Of a stretch of 64,000 nt of DNA, positions 1-11,532 are shown piece by piece; position 1 is the first letter of the stretch, and each line of letters starts with the position of its first letter. Source of the stretch: JADJXM01 sp937967285 (GTDB lineage Bacteria; Acidobacteriota; Blastocatellia; RBC074); contig JBFWQI010000026.1 in the NCBI GenBank assembly GCA_050249535.1, positions 17,424 through 81,423 of the forward strand. The letters run 5' to 3'. A program made the translations under genes and the position numbers. The notes under the pieces are model-generated. The model was not told the DNA's origin. It ran no database searches and worked only from the letters and a program-made list of their open reading frames with translations.

Positions 1-590
<590 letters not shown>

Positions 591-595
<5 letters not shown>

Positions 596-1415
596 TTTAC
601 TGGGCAGGATCGGACTGATCATCATCGTACTGTTCTTCATTGTGGCGATCTTCGCGCCGCTGATCGCGCCGTACGATCCGGTGGCGCAGAAGCAGTTCAC
701 CGGGGATCAGCCGATCGAGGAGCGGCTCAGGCCGACGACGGAGCATCCTTTCGGTCTGGACGATCTGGGGCGTGACGTGCTCTCGAGGGTGATCTACGGC
801 GCGCGGATCTCGATGCAGGTCGGGGTGCTGGTGGTCTTCATTTCGGCGCTGATCGGCATCGTCATCGGATCGGTCTCCGGCTACTACGGCGGCTGGGTGG
901 ACAGGTTCTTCTCGGGCTTTCTGTTCAACGTCTTCATGGCCTTTCCGAGCATTCTGCTGGCGATAGCGATGGTGGCGTTCCTCGGTCCGAGCATCAGGAA
1001 TCTGATCATGGCCCTTTCCGTCATCGGCTGGGTGGGATATGCGCGGCTGATGCGCGGGCAGGTCCTGAAAGTCAGGGAATATGATTTCGTGACGGCGGCC
1101 AGAGCGGTCGGTGCGGGCGATCTGAGGATTCTCGCCCGGCACATCCTGCCGAACGCCGTCCAGCCGATCATCGTGCAGGCCAGCCTTGGCATGGCCGGCG
1201 CGGTCCTTTCCGAAGCCAGCCTGAGCTTTCTGGGTCTCGGAGTACAGCCGCCGACTCCGAGCTGGGGCGTCATGCTCAACGATGCACGCAGCTTCCTCAA
1301 TGTCGCTCCGCATCTATTAATATTTCCCGGTCTGACGGTCATGCTGACGGTCATGGCGTTCAATTTCGTCGGCGACAGTCTGCGCGAGATGCTCGATCCG
1401 AAACAGAAGCGCTGA
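591..1415 (+). CDS. Oligopeptide/dipeptide ABC transporter permease, DppC/OppC type
   Basis: This 274-residue inner-membrane permease has the usual DppC layout. There is one N-terminal span, then the conserved DPTTEHPFGLDDLGRDV-like stretch (here HPFGLDDLGRDVLSRV) before the transport domain. The EAA loop reads DFVTAARAVGAGDLRI. The C terminus ends with the GDSLREMLDPK signature of the family. It pairs with the DppB-type gene just upstream. No Shine-Dalgarno is visible. The ATG at 591 is embedded in the right arm of an inverted heptamer element, so translation probably depends on coupling to the upstream gene or on another start mechanism (inference). Confidence 0.92.
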
Positions 1416-1550
1416 GAGCGCAAAAACCGCTTTCCCGGTCGTTCAATATCCGGCAATATCCGGCGGCAGGCGTGGCAGGTTGACGCTGGTTAAGGCGACG
1501 GCTAAACTTTTCATTTACTCGAGGCACAAAACAACCGGGATATCTTCTAT

Positions 1551-2870
1551 ATGCGGATCAAGAATGCTCGAATTCTGCTCCTTTGCGTGATGCTGGCGCT
1601 GCCGGTCGTGCAGGCCGCCGGTCAGGCGGACAACTTCACCTCGGACAAGGCGGTGACCACTCCCTACACCGAGGTCAACCGGGACAGCCTGCTCAACGGA
1701 CTTCAGATCGTCACGCTCGAACGGCCGTCGGATCAGATGGTCAGGTGCGACATCGTGATCCGGACCGGATCGATGTTCGATCTGGTCGGCAAGACCGGTC
1801 TCGCGATGCTGACGCAGGAATCGCTGATGGCGGCCAATCCGAGGCTCCGCGAGGAGCTAGAATCGCTGCAGGCCAAAATCGACTGGGGAGTCGACTGGGA
1901 CTCCACCTGGTTCAGAATAGATGTGCCGGCGAGCGGATTCGATACCATGCTCGAGATAGTTGCGCGTCTGCTGGTGGTCGAAAACGTCCGCACCGACGCC
2001 TTCAAATCAGCGGTTCAGCGCCACCTGAGCGATCTCAACGATGTCCGGCTGCCGGATGCGACCTCAGCCGACCTGGCATTCTTCAAGGCGGTTTACGGCG
2101 AGCATCCTTACGGTCACAACCTGCGGGGGACCCCTGCGACGATCAACAATATCAAGCAGGGAGACATCTACGAATTCATCCGCCGCTTCTATGCGGCCAA
2201 CAACGCGTCCGCGATCATCACCGGGAACATCCAGAAAGACAGGGTGATGAGGGCCTTCAAGGTATTTTTCGGCGGATGGATGAAGGGGCAGGTAGTGCCT
2301 CCGACATTCAGGCCGCCGAGGCAGATCAGACAGGTCAACCTGGTCAGGAATGAAGTACCCGGGGCAACGACGACTGAACTGAGGGCCGGGCTGCCGGGCG
2401 CCAGGATCGGCGATGCGGAATATCTGCCTTCAGTCGTTCTGGCGCGCATCCTGGAGGGACGAATCAACAAGGACGCCGGGAGCAATCAGGTCAGCGTCAA
2501 GTCTCTGCCGCGGATCCTGCCCGGAGTATTGATGGCCTCGGCCAGTCTGCCGCCGGTGCAGGCCTCGGAATATTCGCGTCTGATCACGGATCAGATGGCG
2601 GGCCTGGCCCAGTCGGCGGTCAGCAGCATCGAGCTTCAGGCGGCGAAGGCCGATGTCTTGAGGGAATACGAGGCCCGTGCAATGGAGGATAACCTGCGCG
2701 AGATCGAGGTCTATTCCCTGCCGCGCAACTATCCTCTGAGCGTCAAATCGAAGATCGAGTCGATAACGGCCGCGGATCTTCAGAAACTTGCGAGAAAGAT
2801 GTTCGACGCGAATGCCCTGACCGTTTTAATCAGCGGTAGGATCGAGGAGCCATCGAAGACGACCCCCTGA
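1551..2870 (+). CDS. M16-family peptidase-like protein lacking the HxxEH zinc site
   Basis: This exported protein of 439 residues has an N-terminal signal peptide (about residues 1-25, ending near QAAGQAD). The fold is that of the M16 (pitrilysin/insulinase-like) peptidases: an N-terminal domain with a TGLAMLTQES segment where active members have the GxAHxxEH zinc motif, then the conserved YGEHPYGHNLRGT stretch, then a C-terminal M16 domain. The zinc-binding His and Glu residues are replaced, so it should be non-catalytic, like the partner subunits of heterodimeric M16 proteases. No active M16 partner is adjacent. The start ATG has no clear ribosome site. It is followed closely by menG, possibly in one transcript. 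Confidence 0.85.
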   Translation: MRIKNARILLLCVMLALPVVQAAGQADNFTSDKAVTTPYTEVNRDSLLNGLQIVTLERPSDQMVRCDIVIRTGSMFDLVGKTGLAMLTQESLMAANPRLREELESLQAKIDWGVDWDSTWFRIDVPASGFDTMLEIVARLLVVENVRTDAFKSAVQRHLSDLNDVRLPDATSADLAFFKAVYGEHPYGHNLRGTPATINNIKQGDIYEFIRRFYAANNASAIITGNIQKDRVMRAFKVFFGGWMKGQVVPPTFRPPRQIRQVNLVRNEVPGATTTELRAGLPGARIGDAEYLPSVVLARILEGRINKDAGSNQVSVKSLPRILPGVLMASASLPPVQASEYSRLITDQMAGLAQSAVSSIELQAAKADVLREYEARAMEDNLREIEVYSLPRNYPLSVKSKIESITAADLQKLARKMFDANALTVLISGRIEEPSKTTP

Positions 2871-2893
2871 GATCCGGCATTCGAATTTTGATT

Positions 2894-3655
2894 ATGGGGA
2901 CAGATATTGAAGTTAAAGACGCCCCGTCGAACCGGATACCCAATCCGGAATTCAACGGGGACGGAAAGCGTGAAGCGGTTCGCGCAATGTTCGCCGAGAT
3001 CGCTCCGAGGTACGATCGCCTCAACCACCTCCTCTCGATCAACATCGACAAACTGTGGCGACAGTTCACGGTCGGCAAACTGATGGACCTGCTCAGCCGG
3101 TCCGACGCGATCGCGCTCGATCTGTGTTGCGGAACGGCCGATCTGACGCTCGAACTGGAGAAGCATGCGACCGTCATCGGGTGCGATTTCTGCCACCCGA
3201 TGCTGGTGATCGGCAATGAAAAGATCGCCGATCGCAAGTCCGGGAGAGCGGTCCTGACCGAAGGCGACGCTCTGCGACTGCCTTTCGCCGACGCCAGTTT
3301 CGATGTCGTGACGATCGCATTCGGGCTGAGGAACCTTGAGAACGTCGAGACGGGGCTCGGCGAGATCCTGCGGGTGCTCAAGCCGGGCGGCCGCGCGGCC
3401 GTGCTCGAGTTTTCGCGTCCGGTTGTGCCCGTCTTCAGACAGGCCTTCGAGTTCTATTTTCATAACATCCTGCCGCGTATCGGCGCGCTGATCTCGGGTT
3501 CGAGCGGCGCCTATACCTATCTGCCCAGATCGGTCAGCAATTTCCCCGATCAGAAGCGGCTGGCTGAAATCATGCGGAGCACAGGCTTTACGAATGTCAG
3601 GTATCACAACCTGTCGGCCGGCATAGCGGCGCTGCATCTTGGTGAACGTGCATGA
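2894..3655 (+). CDS. menG: Demethylmenaquinone methyltransferase (MenG/UbiE family)
   Basis: This class I SAM-dependent methyltransferase makes menaquinone by C-methylating the demethylated quinone at the membrane. Family hallmarks are the APRYDRLNHLLS segment near residue 37, the SAM-binding motif LDLCCGTADLT, and the motif FGLRNLENVETGLGEI followed by RVLKPGGRAAVLEFSRP, which is typical of UbiE/MenG. The C terminus ends with the usual ALHLGER-like stretch. The ATG at 2894 is preferred; a TTG at 2888 in the same frame is an alternative. The stop overlaps the ATG of tldD by 4 nt (ATGA), so the two genes are translationally coupled. Whether it acts on menaquinone or ubiquinone is inferred from lineage, not shown here. 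Confidence 0.9.
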   Translation: MGTDIEVKDAPSNRIPNPEFNGDGKREAVRAMFAEIAPRYDRLNHLLSINIDKLWRQFTVGKLMDLLSRSDAIALDLCCGTADLTLELEKHATVIGCDFCHPMLVIGNEKIADRKSGRAVLTEGDALRLPFADASFDVVTIAFGLRNLENVETGLGEILRVLKPGGRAAVLEFSRPVVPVFRQAFEFYFHNILPRIGALISGSSGAYTYLPRSVSNFPDQKRLAEIMRSTGFTNVRYHNLSAGIAALHLGERA

Positions 3656-5079
3656 TCGACCCAATCGGATTTTTCACTGACAGATTCAATATCACTGAAT
3701 CGGAGATAGAGAAGCTGCTCGGGATGGCGCTCTCGAAGGGCGGCGATTACGCCGATCTCTATTTCGAGTACACAGTGCTCAACAGTCTCGGGCTGGAAGA
3801 ACAGATCGTCAAATCGGCCAACCGCGCCGTTCGCCAGGGTGTCGGAGTCCGCGTGGTATCGGGCGAACGGACCGGTTTCGCATACTGCGACGGCATCGAA
3901 TTCGAAGCGATCGGCAAAGCCGCGGTGACGGCGGCGCATATCGCCGACAGCGCAGTCGCGACCGGCCCGGTCAATGTGACTCAGGGAAGAGCGGAGCATG
4001 ATCTCTATCCGATCGCGGATTCGCTGCACGAATCGCCGCTCGAATGGAAGATCGAGCGTCTGCGGCGCGTCGACCGGACGGCCCGAGGATTCGACAAGCG
4101 GATTCGCGAAGTGCAGACGAGCATCGCTGACGAATACAAGATCATCCTGATCGCCACCTCCGAGGGCGTCCTGATCGGCGACGTTCAGCCGCTGGCCAGG
4201 ATGCGGGTGATGTGCATCGCGGATGACGACGGGAATCTGCAGTCCGGCGTGTCGGGCGGAGGCGGCCGGGTCGGCGCGGAGTTCTTCACCGACGGGCTGA
4301 TCGATCGTTACGCATCCGAGGCCTCGCGCCAGGCCGTGGTCCAGCTCGAGGCGACAGACGCCCCCGCGGGGACGATGGAGGTGGTGCTCGGCCCGGGCTG
4401 GCCCGGCATTCTGCTTCACGAGGCTGTCGGACACGGACTCGAAGCCGATTTCAACCGTAAAGGAACGTCGGCATTCAGCGGGCTGATCGGACAGCGTGTC
4501 GCCAGCGAACTGTGCACCGTCGTCGACGAGGGGACAATCCCGAACCGGCGCGGCTCGCTCAACATCGACGACGAGGGCAATCCGACGTCCCGCACCGTGC
4601 TGATCGAAAACGGCATCCTTCGCGGATACCTGCAGGACAAGCTCAGTTCCAGACTGACGGGCGCCGGGCTGACCGGCAACGGGCGCCGCGAAAGCTATCG
4701 CCACATGCCCATGCCGCGCATGACCAATACCTACATGCTCGGCGGAGAGAGCACGCCTGAGGAGATCATCGGATCCGTCAGCCGCGGTCTTTACGCCGTA
4801 CAGTTCGGCGGAGGACAGGTCGACATCACCAACGGCAAGTTCGTCTTTTCTGCCAGCGAGGCATATCTGATCGAGGACGGCAAGGTGACGCGACCTGTCA
4901 AGGGAGCGACGCTGATCGGAAACGGCCCCGACGCGCTGACCAAAGTGACCGCCGTGGCCAACGACCTGGCGCTCGACGAAGGCGTCGGAACCTGCGGCAA
5001 GGACGGACAATCGGTTCCGGTCGGAGTCGGAATGCCGACGATCAGAATTTCCGGGATGACGGTCGGGGGGACGAAATGA
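3652..5079 (+). CDS. tldD: Metalloprotease TldD
   Basis: This 475-residue cytosolic peptidase is the catalytic half of the TldD/TldE heterodimer, which degrades unfolded peptides and processes some modified peptides such as microcin B17. The zinc site HEAVGH (His256, Glu257, His261) lies in the stretch LLHEAVGHGLEADF. The C-terminal region is rich in the glycine and beta-strand segments typical of the family. It starts by ATGA overlap with menG and ends by ATGA overlap with the tldE/pmbA gene, so the three are one coupled unit. No peptide-antibiotic precursor was seen nearby, so a housekeeping proteolysis role is likely. Confidence 0.95.
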   Translation: MIDPIGFFTDRFNITESEIEKLLGMALSKGGDYADLYFEYTVLNSLGLEEQIVKSANRAVRQGVGVRVVSGERTGFAYCDGIEFEAIGKAAVTAAHIADSAVATGPVNVTQGRAEHDLYPIADSLHESPLEWKIERLRRVDRTARGFDKRIREVQTSIADEYKIILIATSEGVLIGDVQPLARMRVMCIADDDGNLQSGVSGGGGRVGAEFFTDGLIDRYASEASRQAVVQLEATDAPAGTMEVVLGPGWPGILLHEAVGHGLEADFNRKGTSAFSGLIGQRVASELCTVVDEGTIPNRRGSLNIDDEGNPTSRTVLIENGILRGYLQDKLSSRLTGAGLTGNGRRESYRHMPMPRMTNTYMLGGESTPEEIIGSVSRGLYAVQFGGGQVDITNGKFVFSASEAYLIEDGKVTRPVKGATLIGNGPDALTKVTAVANDLALDEGVGTCGKDGQSVPVGVGMPTIRISGMTVGGTK

Positions 5080-6428
5080 ACGAGAGGGTTTCCCGTGAAC
5101 TGCTTGCCGGCATAGTCGACTCCGCGATCAGGCGCGGAGCCACGGATGCCGAAGCCATCGGGATCGAATCGACGGAGTTTTCGGTCGAGATCAGACTCGG
5201 CCAGATAGAAAAGCTGCAGGAAGCGGCTTCACGCGGGATCGGCCTGAGGGTCCTTCACGACGGCAGACAGGCCTCGGCCTCGACGTCCGATCTGGGTCCC
5301 GGGGCGATCGAGGACCTGGTCTCGACCGCGATCGAAATGGCCCGCCTGACATCGGTCGACGATGCGGCGCGCCTGCCGCTGCGCGACGATCTCGCCACAC
5401 AGATCCCCGATCTCGAACTCTTCGATCCGGAAATAGCCGCGCTGCCGACAGATCGCAAGATCGAGATGGCGCGCAACTGCGAGGCAGCCGCCCGCTCCTT
5501 CGACGAGCGGATCACGAACTCCGAAGGCGGCGCCTGCTCGACCGTCATCAGCCGGATGGCCCTGGTCTCGAGCGCAGGCTTCGCGGGCGAATATGAAAGC
5601 ACCGTCTGCGGCCTGATAGCCGCGCCGATCGCCAGGCAGGGCGATCAGATGCAGGTCGGCTACTGGGGCGACCGGCAGAGAAAACTCTCCGGGCTCGAAT
5701 CACCCGATGAGATCGGACGTGAGGCATCCCGGCGCGCCCTGCGCAAACTCGGCGCCCGCCAGGTCGCAACCACCGAAGTTCCGATCGTCTTCGAAGCCCA
5801 GGCCGCAGAGGACCTTCTCGGCGATCTCTTCGAGGCCGTCGACGGGACCTCGATCTTCCGCCGCGCGTCATTCCTGGTCGGGAAACTCGGCGAGCAGATC
5901 GCAGCCTCGGAACTGACCGTCATCGACGACGGTCTCATGAAATCCGGACCCGGTTCGCGCCCCTTCGACGGCGAGGGTCTCCCCTCACGCAGAACAGTGG
6001 TCATCGAAAACGGCGTCCTGCGCAGCTACCTGCTCAACACTTACACCGCCCACAAGCTCGGGCTCAAATCGACCGGTAATGCCTCGCGTGGTCTGACCGG
6101 AGCTCCCGCAGTCGGGCCGAGCAACTTCTTCATCGCACCCGGCATCAGAACGCCTTCCGAAATCATATCCTCGGTTGTAAACGGTTTTTACGTCACCGAG
6201 ATGATCGGTTTCGGTTTCAATGCTGTAACAGGTGATTATTCCCGCGGAGCCGCCGGCTGGTGGATCGAGAACGGGAAACTGTCATTTCCGGTCGAAGAAG
6301 TAACAATCGCTGGCAATTTTCGCGATATTCTGATGGGAATCGAAATGATCGGCAACGATCTTCGTTTCAGGGGCCGGATTGCCGCGCCGACCATTAAAAT
6401 CAACAGAATGGTGGTCAGCGGAAGCTAA
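5076..6428 (+). CDS. pmbA: TldD partner subunit TldE (PmbA)
   Basis: This 450-residue protein is homologous to TldD but lacks the HExxxH zinc motif, as expected for the non-catalytic subunit TldE/PmbA. Family features include the N-terminal segment with IRLGQIEKLQEAASRGIGLR, and the C-terminal stretch with GAAGWWIENGKLSFPVEEVT followed by NDLRFRGRIAAPTIKI, which is close to the family consensus. It begins by a 4-nt ATGA overlap with tldD, so both subunits are made in step. The downstream transpeptidase gene begins 22 nt after this stop with its own ribosome site. Confidence 0.95.
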   Translation: MNERVSRELLAGIVDSAIRRGATDAEAIGIESTEFSVEIRLGQIEKLQEAASRGIGLRVLHDGRQASASTSDLGPGAIEDLVSTAIEMARLTSVDDAARLPLRDDLATQIPDLELFDPEIAALPTDRKIEMARNCEAAARSFDERITNSEGGACSTVISRMALVSSAGFAGEYESTVCGLIAAPIARQGDQMQVGYWGDRQRKLSGLESPDEIGREASRRALRKLGARQVATTEVPIVFEAQAAEDLLGDLFEAVDGTSIFRRASFLVGKLGEQIAASELTVIDDGLMKSGPGSRPFDGEGLPSRRTVVIENGVLRSYLLNTYTAHKLGLKSTGNASRGLTGAPAVGPSNFFIAPGIRTPSEIISSVVNGFYVTEMIGFGFNAVTGDYSRGAAGWWIENGKLSFPVEEVTIAGNFRDILMGIEMIGNDLRFRGRIAAPTIKINRMVVSGS

Positions 6429-6450
6429 TAACATTGAATGGAGGGCATTA

Positions 6451-7143
6451 ATGCCATTTAATCGAAGAAGCCTTGTTCCTTTTCGGTTTCTGACAAGCCT
6501 GATCGCAATCTTACTTCTTAATATAAGCATTTCGGACAACATTTATTCATCGGTGGCTACCGTAAAGGCCAGGCACAATGTCTGGAACGTGCCCGGTCTG
6601 TCGCCTCAGGTATTTGAGCTGGCGCTGCGTGCGGCCGACACCGCGCAGGCGCAGCAGGTGACCGGAAGCAACATTCTGGGCATCATCGATTATTCGCTGC
6701 CCAGCACCGCTCGGCGTTTCTGGGTGCTGGATCTTGAAACGCGGCGAGTCCTTTTTCACGAGTTCGTTGCACATGGCAGAGGCAGCGGCGACACCTATGC
6801 CACATCATTCTCGAACAAAGCTCAGAGCTATAAATCGAGCCTCGGGCTGTTCATAACCGAGTCGACTTATCGAGGGAAGCATGATCTCTCGCTGCGACTT
6901 CACGGATTGGAACCGGGAATCAATGACAACGCCAGATCGAGGGCGATTGTGATTCACGGAGCGTGGTATGTGGACGAGGGAATGATCTCGAAGCAGGGAC
7001 GCATGGGTCGAAGCCTGGGTTGTCCATCGGTCAAGGAATCTGTCGCCAGGCCGTTGATTGACACGCTTAAGGACGGCAACCTGATATTCGCCTATTATCC
7101 GGACGACCACTGGCTGTCCACATCGAAGTTTCTGAACAGGTAG
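6451..7143 (+). CDS. Exported L,D-transpeptidase-like protein (YkuD_2 type)
   Basis: This protein of about 230 residues has an N-terminal hydrophobic signal or anchor (RFLTSLIAILLLNISIS). Its body matches the murein L,D-transpeptidase catalytic-domain family YkuD_2. Key segments are LFITESTYRGKHDLSLRLHG, then IVIHGAWYVDE, then GRMGRSLGCPSVKES, in which the Cys is the expected nucleophile and the preceding HG is the catalytic His motif. It should act on peptidoglycan cross-links or lipoprotein anchoring in the periplasm. The start at 6451 is chosen because GGAGGG lies 6-7 nt upstream; a longer frame reaching back to 6379 would overlap tldE. Confidence 0.88.
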   Translation: MPFNRRSLVPFRFLTSLIAILLLNISISDNIYSSVATVKARHNVWNVPGLSPQVFELALRAADTAQAQQVTGSNILGIIDYSLPSTARRFWVLDLETRRVLFHEFVAHGRGSGDTYATSFSNKAQSYKSSLGLFITESTYRGKHDLSLRLHGLEPGINDNARSRAIVIHGAWYVDEGMISKQGRMGRSLGCPSVKESVARPLIDTLKDGNLIFAYYPDDHWLSTSKFLNR

Positions 7144-7148
7144 GCTGA

Positions 7149-8351
7149 TCAACGTCCTACAGGCCGCCTGAGGGGATTCTCATACCAGATCAGACCGAGC
7201 TGACCCACCTCCTCGGTCGTGATGACGTCGAGATCTCCGTCGCCGTCCAGATCAACCAGCGGGCAGAGGTCGAATTTAGAGCCTTCCTGCCCGCTGATGT
7301 CCGACTCCCGCCACTGTTTCAAATCACCCGACAGCTTGTGAGTCATCCAGATCACGTGCGGTGACCTGGCCGCCTGTTCGGTGGTCAGCACGATGTCCGC
7401 CGTTCCGTCCAGATCGATGTCGCCGATCGAAACGGCCTTGCCTCCCCTGATCGGGGGAAACGGCAGATCGGTCAATCGCCATTCGCCGGCAAGTTTACGG
7501 TAGAGCATCAGTCTCCCCTCACGGGTCGGCACCAGAATATCCCGCCGTCCATCGCCGTCCAGATCCGCGTAATCGAGGAACATCACCTCATCCCGTCCGA
7601 CGCTGCCGATCCGATGAACCGGCCAGGCAGTCGAAGGATCGGCCGGCCTCTCGAGCCATAAGACTCCACGCTTCTCCCCTTTCCGATCGGTCGCCAGAAC
7701 ATCGAGGTCGCCGTCGTCATCCATGTCCGCGGCGACCAGCGACATTATCCAGCCTGCATCGTAGAGCGGATGAAAGACCCAGCCGGCGAGATCGCGGGGA
7801 TCTGCGGGTGATTCGAGCCAGCCGATCCTCGCGCCTTCATCCTTGCCTCCGACAATCAGATCCGGGCCGTTGCGACCGTCAACCCGAATCGGCAGACTGA
7901 ACATCCACCTCCGCCCGTCAACCGCCGGTATCCGTTGTGTCTCCCAGGAATTCGAATCGAGATACTTCGATTTATCGCGTGGCGCCCAGTGAACGAAAAC
8001 TCCTCTGGTCGCGCCCTCCGCGCAACTGACGACATCGATCGCGCCGTCTCCGTCCAGATCAGCGAAGACCGCATCCTCAGGATCCCCGCCCCTTCCGACC
8101 GTCACCGAAGGCCATGCGGCCTTGCCAGGCCCCGGATTGAGATAGATCCTGATCAGCCCGCCCTCCTCCCAGGCCGTCGCGATGTCCGGACGCCCGTCCC
8201 CGTTGACGTCGGACATGCGCGCGCCGTCCGCGCCGATCGACGAAGCGTCGATCGCATGCCGGGCCCACGGTCGACCTTCATCGACTTCTCGAGTGGAGAT
8301 AAAGATAACCGCCGTCAAAAGAATAAGATTTACCGATAGACTGTATTTCAT
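7149..8351 (-). CDS. Exported FG-GAP/VCBS repeat beta-propeller protein
   Basis: This secreted protein of about 400 residues has a signal peptide (MKYSLSVNLILLTAVIFIS), which fixes the start at 8351. The body is a series of FG-GAP/VCBS-type repeats with the Ca-binding pattern D-x-D-x-D-G, for example DVNGDGRPDIATAW, ADLDGDGAIDVVS, ADMDDDGDLDVLA, ADLDGDGRRDILV, GDIDLDGTADIVL and VDLDGDGDLDVIT. That makes about six or seven blades, a size suited to a single seven-bladed propeller. Such proteins are usually carbohydrate or protein interaction modules; no enzyme domain is seen. It is convergent with the transpeptidase gene, with 5 nt between stops. Another FG-GAP protein lies at 52897. Confidence 0.88.
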   Translation of the reverse strand: MKYSLSVNLILLTAVIFISTREVDEGRPWARHAIDASSIGADGARMSDVNGDGRPDIATAWEEGGLIRIYLNPGPGKAAWPSVTVGRGGDPEDAVFADLDGDGAIDVVSCAEGATRGVFVHWAPRDKSKYLDSNSWETQRIPAVDGRRWMFSLPIRVDGRNGPDLIVGGKDEGARIGWLESPADPRDLAGWVFHPLYDAGWIMSLVAADMDDDGDLDVLATDRKGEKRGVLWLERPADPSTAWPVHRIGSVGRDEVMFLDYADLDGDGRRDILVPTREGRLMLYRKLAGEWRLTDLPFPPIRGGKAVSIGDIDLDGTADIVLTTEQAARSPHVIWMTHKLSGDLKQWRESDISGQEGSKFDLCPLVDLDGDGDLDVITTEEVGQLGLIWYENPLRRPVGR

Positions 8352-8476
8352 ATCGAAGACCCGATAGCGCCCCGCCGGGGGCCATACTGGAATTGTCATC
8401 CACCGCAAAGTACAATCTGATGTGCGACGATATCAGTCAAATCCAGTATCCTTCAACAGGACAGGCGGAAATAAAC

Positions 8477-8966
8477 ATGAGCGAAATACACGACAAAACC
8501 ATAGTAGAAAAGCAGGCCCGGCGGTCGATCATTCTGATAGCCGCAATCGCGCTGATCGTAGTGGCGGTTCTTGTTCTGATCGTCACGCGATCCAGGCCGC
8601 AGTACCAGCAGATGCTGCAGAACGTCTCGAGGGCGGGCTCAGCCGAATTCGACGGATACAGGGATAAGGTCGGGCTGGAGATCATCGAAAAGATCGAGCA
8701 TCCCAACATGGTCGGGATGTCTCAGTACGAGGTCCAGGCGCGATTGACCAATAACGGCGACAGGACAATCACGGGCATCGAGCTGGCTGGGAAAATTCAG
8801 GGACTGGATGATCAGATCATCAAGGAGAGCATCAGTCTGCCGATCCCCAGGCTGAGGAGCGAACCCCTCAAGCCCGGAGAATCGATGAAGGTTGCAGTCA
8901 AGATCGACCGCCCGGGAAACGTCTCGGACGCCGATGTGAAGGACCTGCTGATCGAACTGCGCGGTC

Positions 8967-8977
<11 letters not shown>
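8477..8977 (+). CDS. Small single-span membrane protein with a FxLYD/DUF2393-like domain
   Basis: This protein of about 166 residues has one membrane span near residues 16-38 (SIILIAAIALIVVAVLVLIV) and an extracytoplasmic beta-sandwich-like domain. The domain has the pattern YEVQARLTNNGDRTITGIELAG, then LKPGESMKVAVKID, which resembles small domains describing a modified-versus-unmodified backbone (FxLYD or DUF2393 type). The name of the domain is uncertain. The start at 8477 is supported by a weak GGCGGA site; the upstream region is a divergent promoter shared with the FG-GAP gene. The 3' end overlaps the convergent penicillin-binding protein gene by 11 nt. Confidence 0.65.
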
Positions 8978-10244
<1,267 letters not shown>

Positions 10245-10599
10245 TTTATGTCCCTTTCTTTGCCCGCTTTGCTTCAGTGACAACTTACCTTGCCGCCTCT
10301 TCGCGGGTTTATTTGTTTCGGCTTATCGGGATTACCAAGCCGGGGGCTGGCACACAACCCGAAGTCTAACAAAACTATCCCCTGTCAACAATATATTAAT
10401 GTCTTTGACCCATCCCACCTCCCCTCCTATTTTACCCCTCCAATATCTATCACACGCGCAAAGCCTCACTATATGTTATCCTTAGGCGCAATTTTACTTT
10501 GTTTTACTGCGAATTTTTAGAACATATTAATTGTAGAGCATCACTCCGTCCTGGACGACGGGCGTCAGGAAGCACCCTTTCTGCGGCGAATTAAGAGCG
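10245..10599. other. Intergenic region between the PBP gene and cdaA (divergent promoters)
   Basis: This 355-bp stretch is AT-richer than its surroundings and holds no convincing gene; short frames here lack ribosome sites and coding bias. It must carry the promoters for the minus-strand PBP gene and the plus-strand cdaA operon. I could not fix a confident -35/-10 pair. Poly-pyrimidine runs occur near 10410-10445. Confidence 0.6.
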
Positions 10600-11517
10600 A
10601 TGAGCGAGTTGTGGATCCAACTGGAATCTATTCGATCGGGCTTCGAGCTCAGGAATCTGGTCGACATAGTGATCGTGTCCGTCCTCATCTACGAGGTATT
10701 GAGGCTGGTGCGCGGCACGAGAGCGGTTCAGATGGCGGTTGGACTGCTTCTGGTGGGTTTTCTCTACGAGATCTCGGGCTGGTTCCAGTTGACCACGGTC
10801 CAATGGGTGCTTAGGAATGCCATCGTTTACGCAGGGTTTGCCGTGATAGTGCTGTTCCAGCATGAGATTCGTGCGGCGCTGACGCATCTCGGAAACAACA
10901 TCCGTATACCGTTTATGCAGCGAAAGCTGAACGCCAATCCGTTCGGGCAGGAATGGTATGACGAGATCGTTCTGGCCGCGACATCGCTCGCCTCGGAGAA
11001 GACAGGGGCGCTGATTGTCTTCGAGCGGGACGTCGGATTGAAGACCTACGTCGAGAGCGGTATCCGGCTCGATTCCAGAGTCAACTACGATCTGTTGATC
11101 ACGATCTTCAACACGCACACGCCGCTTCACGACGGCGCGGTCATCATCAGCAACAACAGAGTGGCGGCGGCCTGCTGCTTTCTGCCGCTGACGCAGAACC
11201 CCAAGATTTCGCGCGATCTGGGGACGCGGCACAGGGCGGCGATCGGCATCACTGAGGATACCGACGCATTTTCAGTGATCATCTCGGAAGAGACCGGAGT
11301 GATCTCCTTCGCCAAGGACGGAGAGATCAAACGAAATCTCGACGGACCGGGACTGAGAGCGCTCATCCAGAAGGAGATGGAACCGTGGCGGAGCGATCGC
11401 GAGAATGCCGAGATCGAAGCTGAGGAAAGGAAGAGCGAGCGGGAGATCGACGAACTGGTGGCGACGCGTAAAGCCGGCCATCAGAGCAAGGGTATCCAGG
11501 AGAGCCCATCAGCCTGA
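10600..11517 (+). CDS. cdaA: Diadenylate cyclase CdaA
   Basis: This membrane-bound enzyme makes cyclic di-AMP from two ATP. It has about three N-terminal membrane spans (residues 15-95) and a DAC (DisA_N) catalytic domain. The two catalytic signatures are DGA (Asp178-Gly179-Ala180 in LHDGAVIISNNRV) and RHR (residues 210-212 in LGTRHRAAIGI). The C terminus carries an extra charged tail of about 45 residues rich in E, K and R. It is followed by cdaR and glmM in the order conserved in many bacteria, in which c-di-AMP synthesis is tied to cell-wall precursor supply. The length (305) is slightly above the usual 270-280 because of the tail. Confidence 0.95.
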   Translation: MSELWIQLESIRSGFELRNLVDIVIVSVLIYEVLRLVRGTRAVQMAVGLLLVGFLYEISGWFQLTTVQWVLRNAIVYAGFAVIVLFQHEIRAALTHLGNNIRIPFMQRKLNANPFGQEWYDEIVLAATSLASEKTGALIVFERDVGLKTYVESGIRLDSRVNYDLLITIFNTHTPLHDGAVIISNNRVAAACCFLPLTQNPKISRDLGTRHRAAIGITEDTDAFSVIISEETGVISFAKDGEIKRNLDGPGLRALIQKEMEPWRSDRENAEIEAEERKSEREIDELVATRKAGHQSKGIQESPSA

Positions 11518-11532
11518 CAGGACTTGTAGTCA

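Noticed and set aside
3604..5010. A 468-codon antisense frame over tldD
   Set aside because: The sense frame carries the full TldD protein with zinc motif and coupled start/stop; the antisense frame has no family features.
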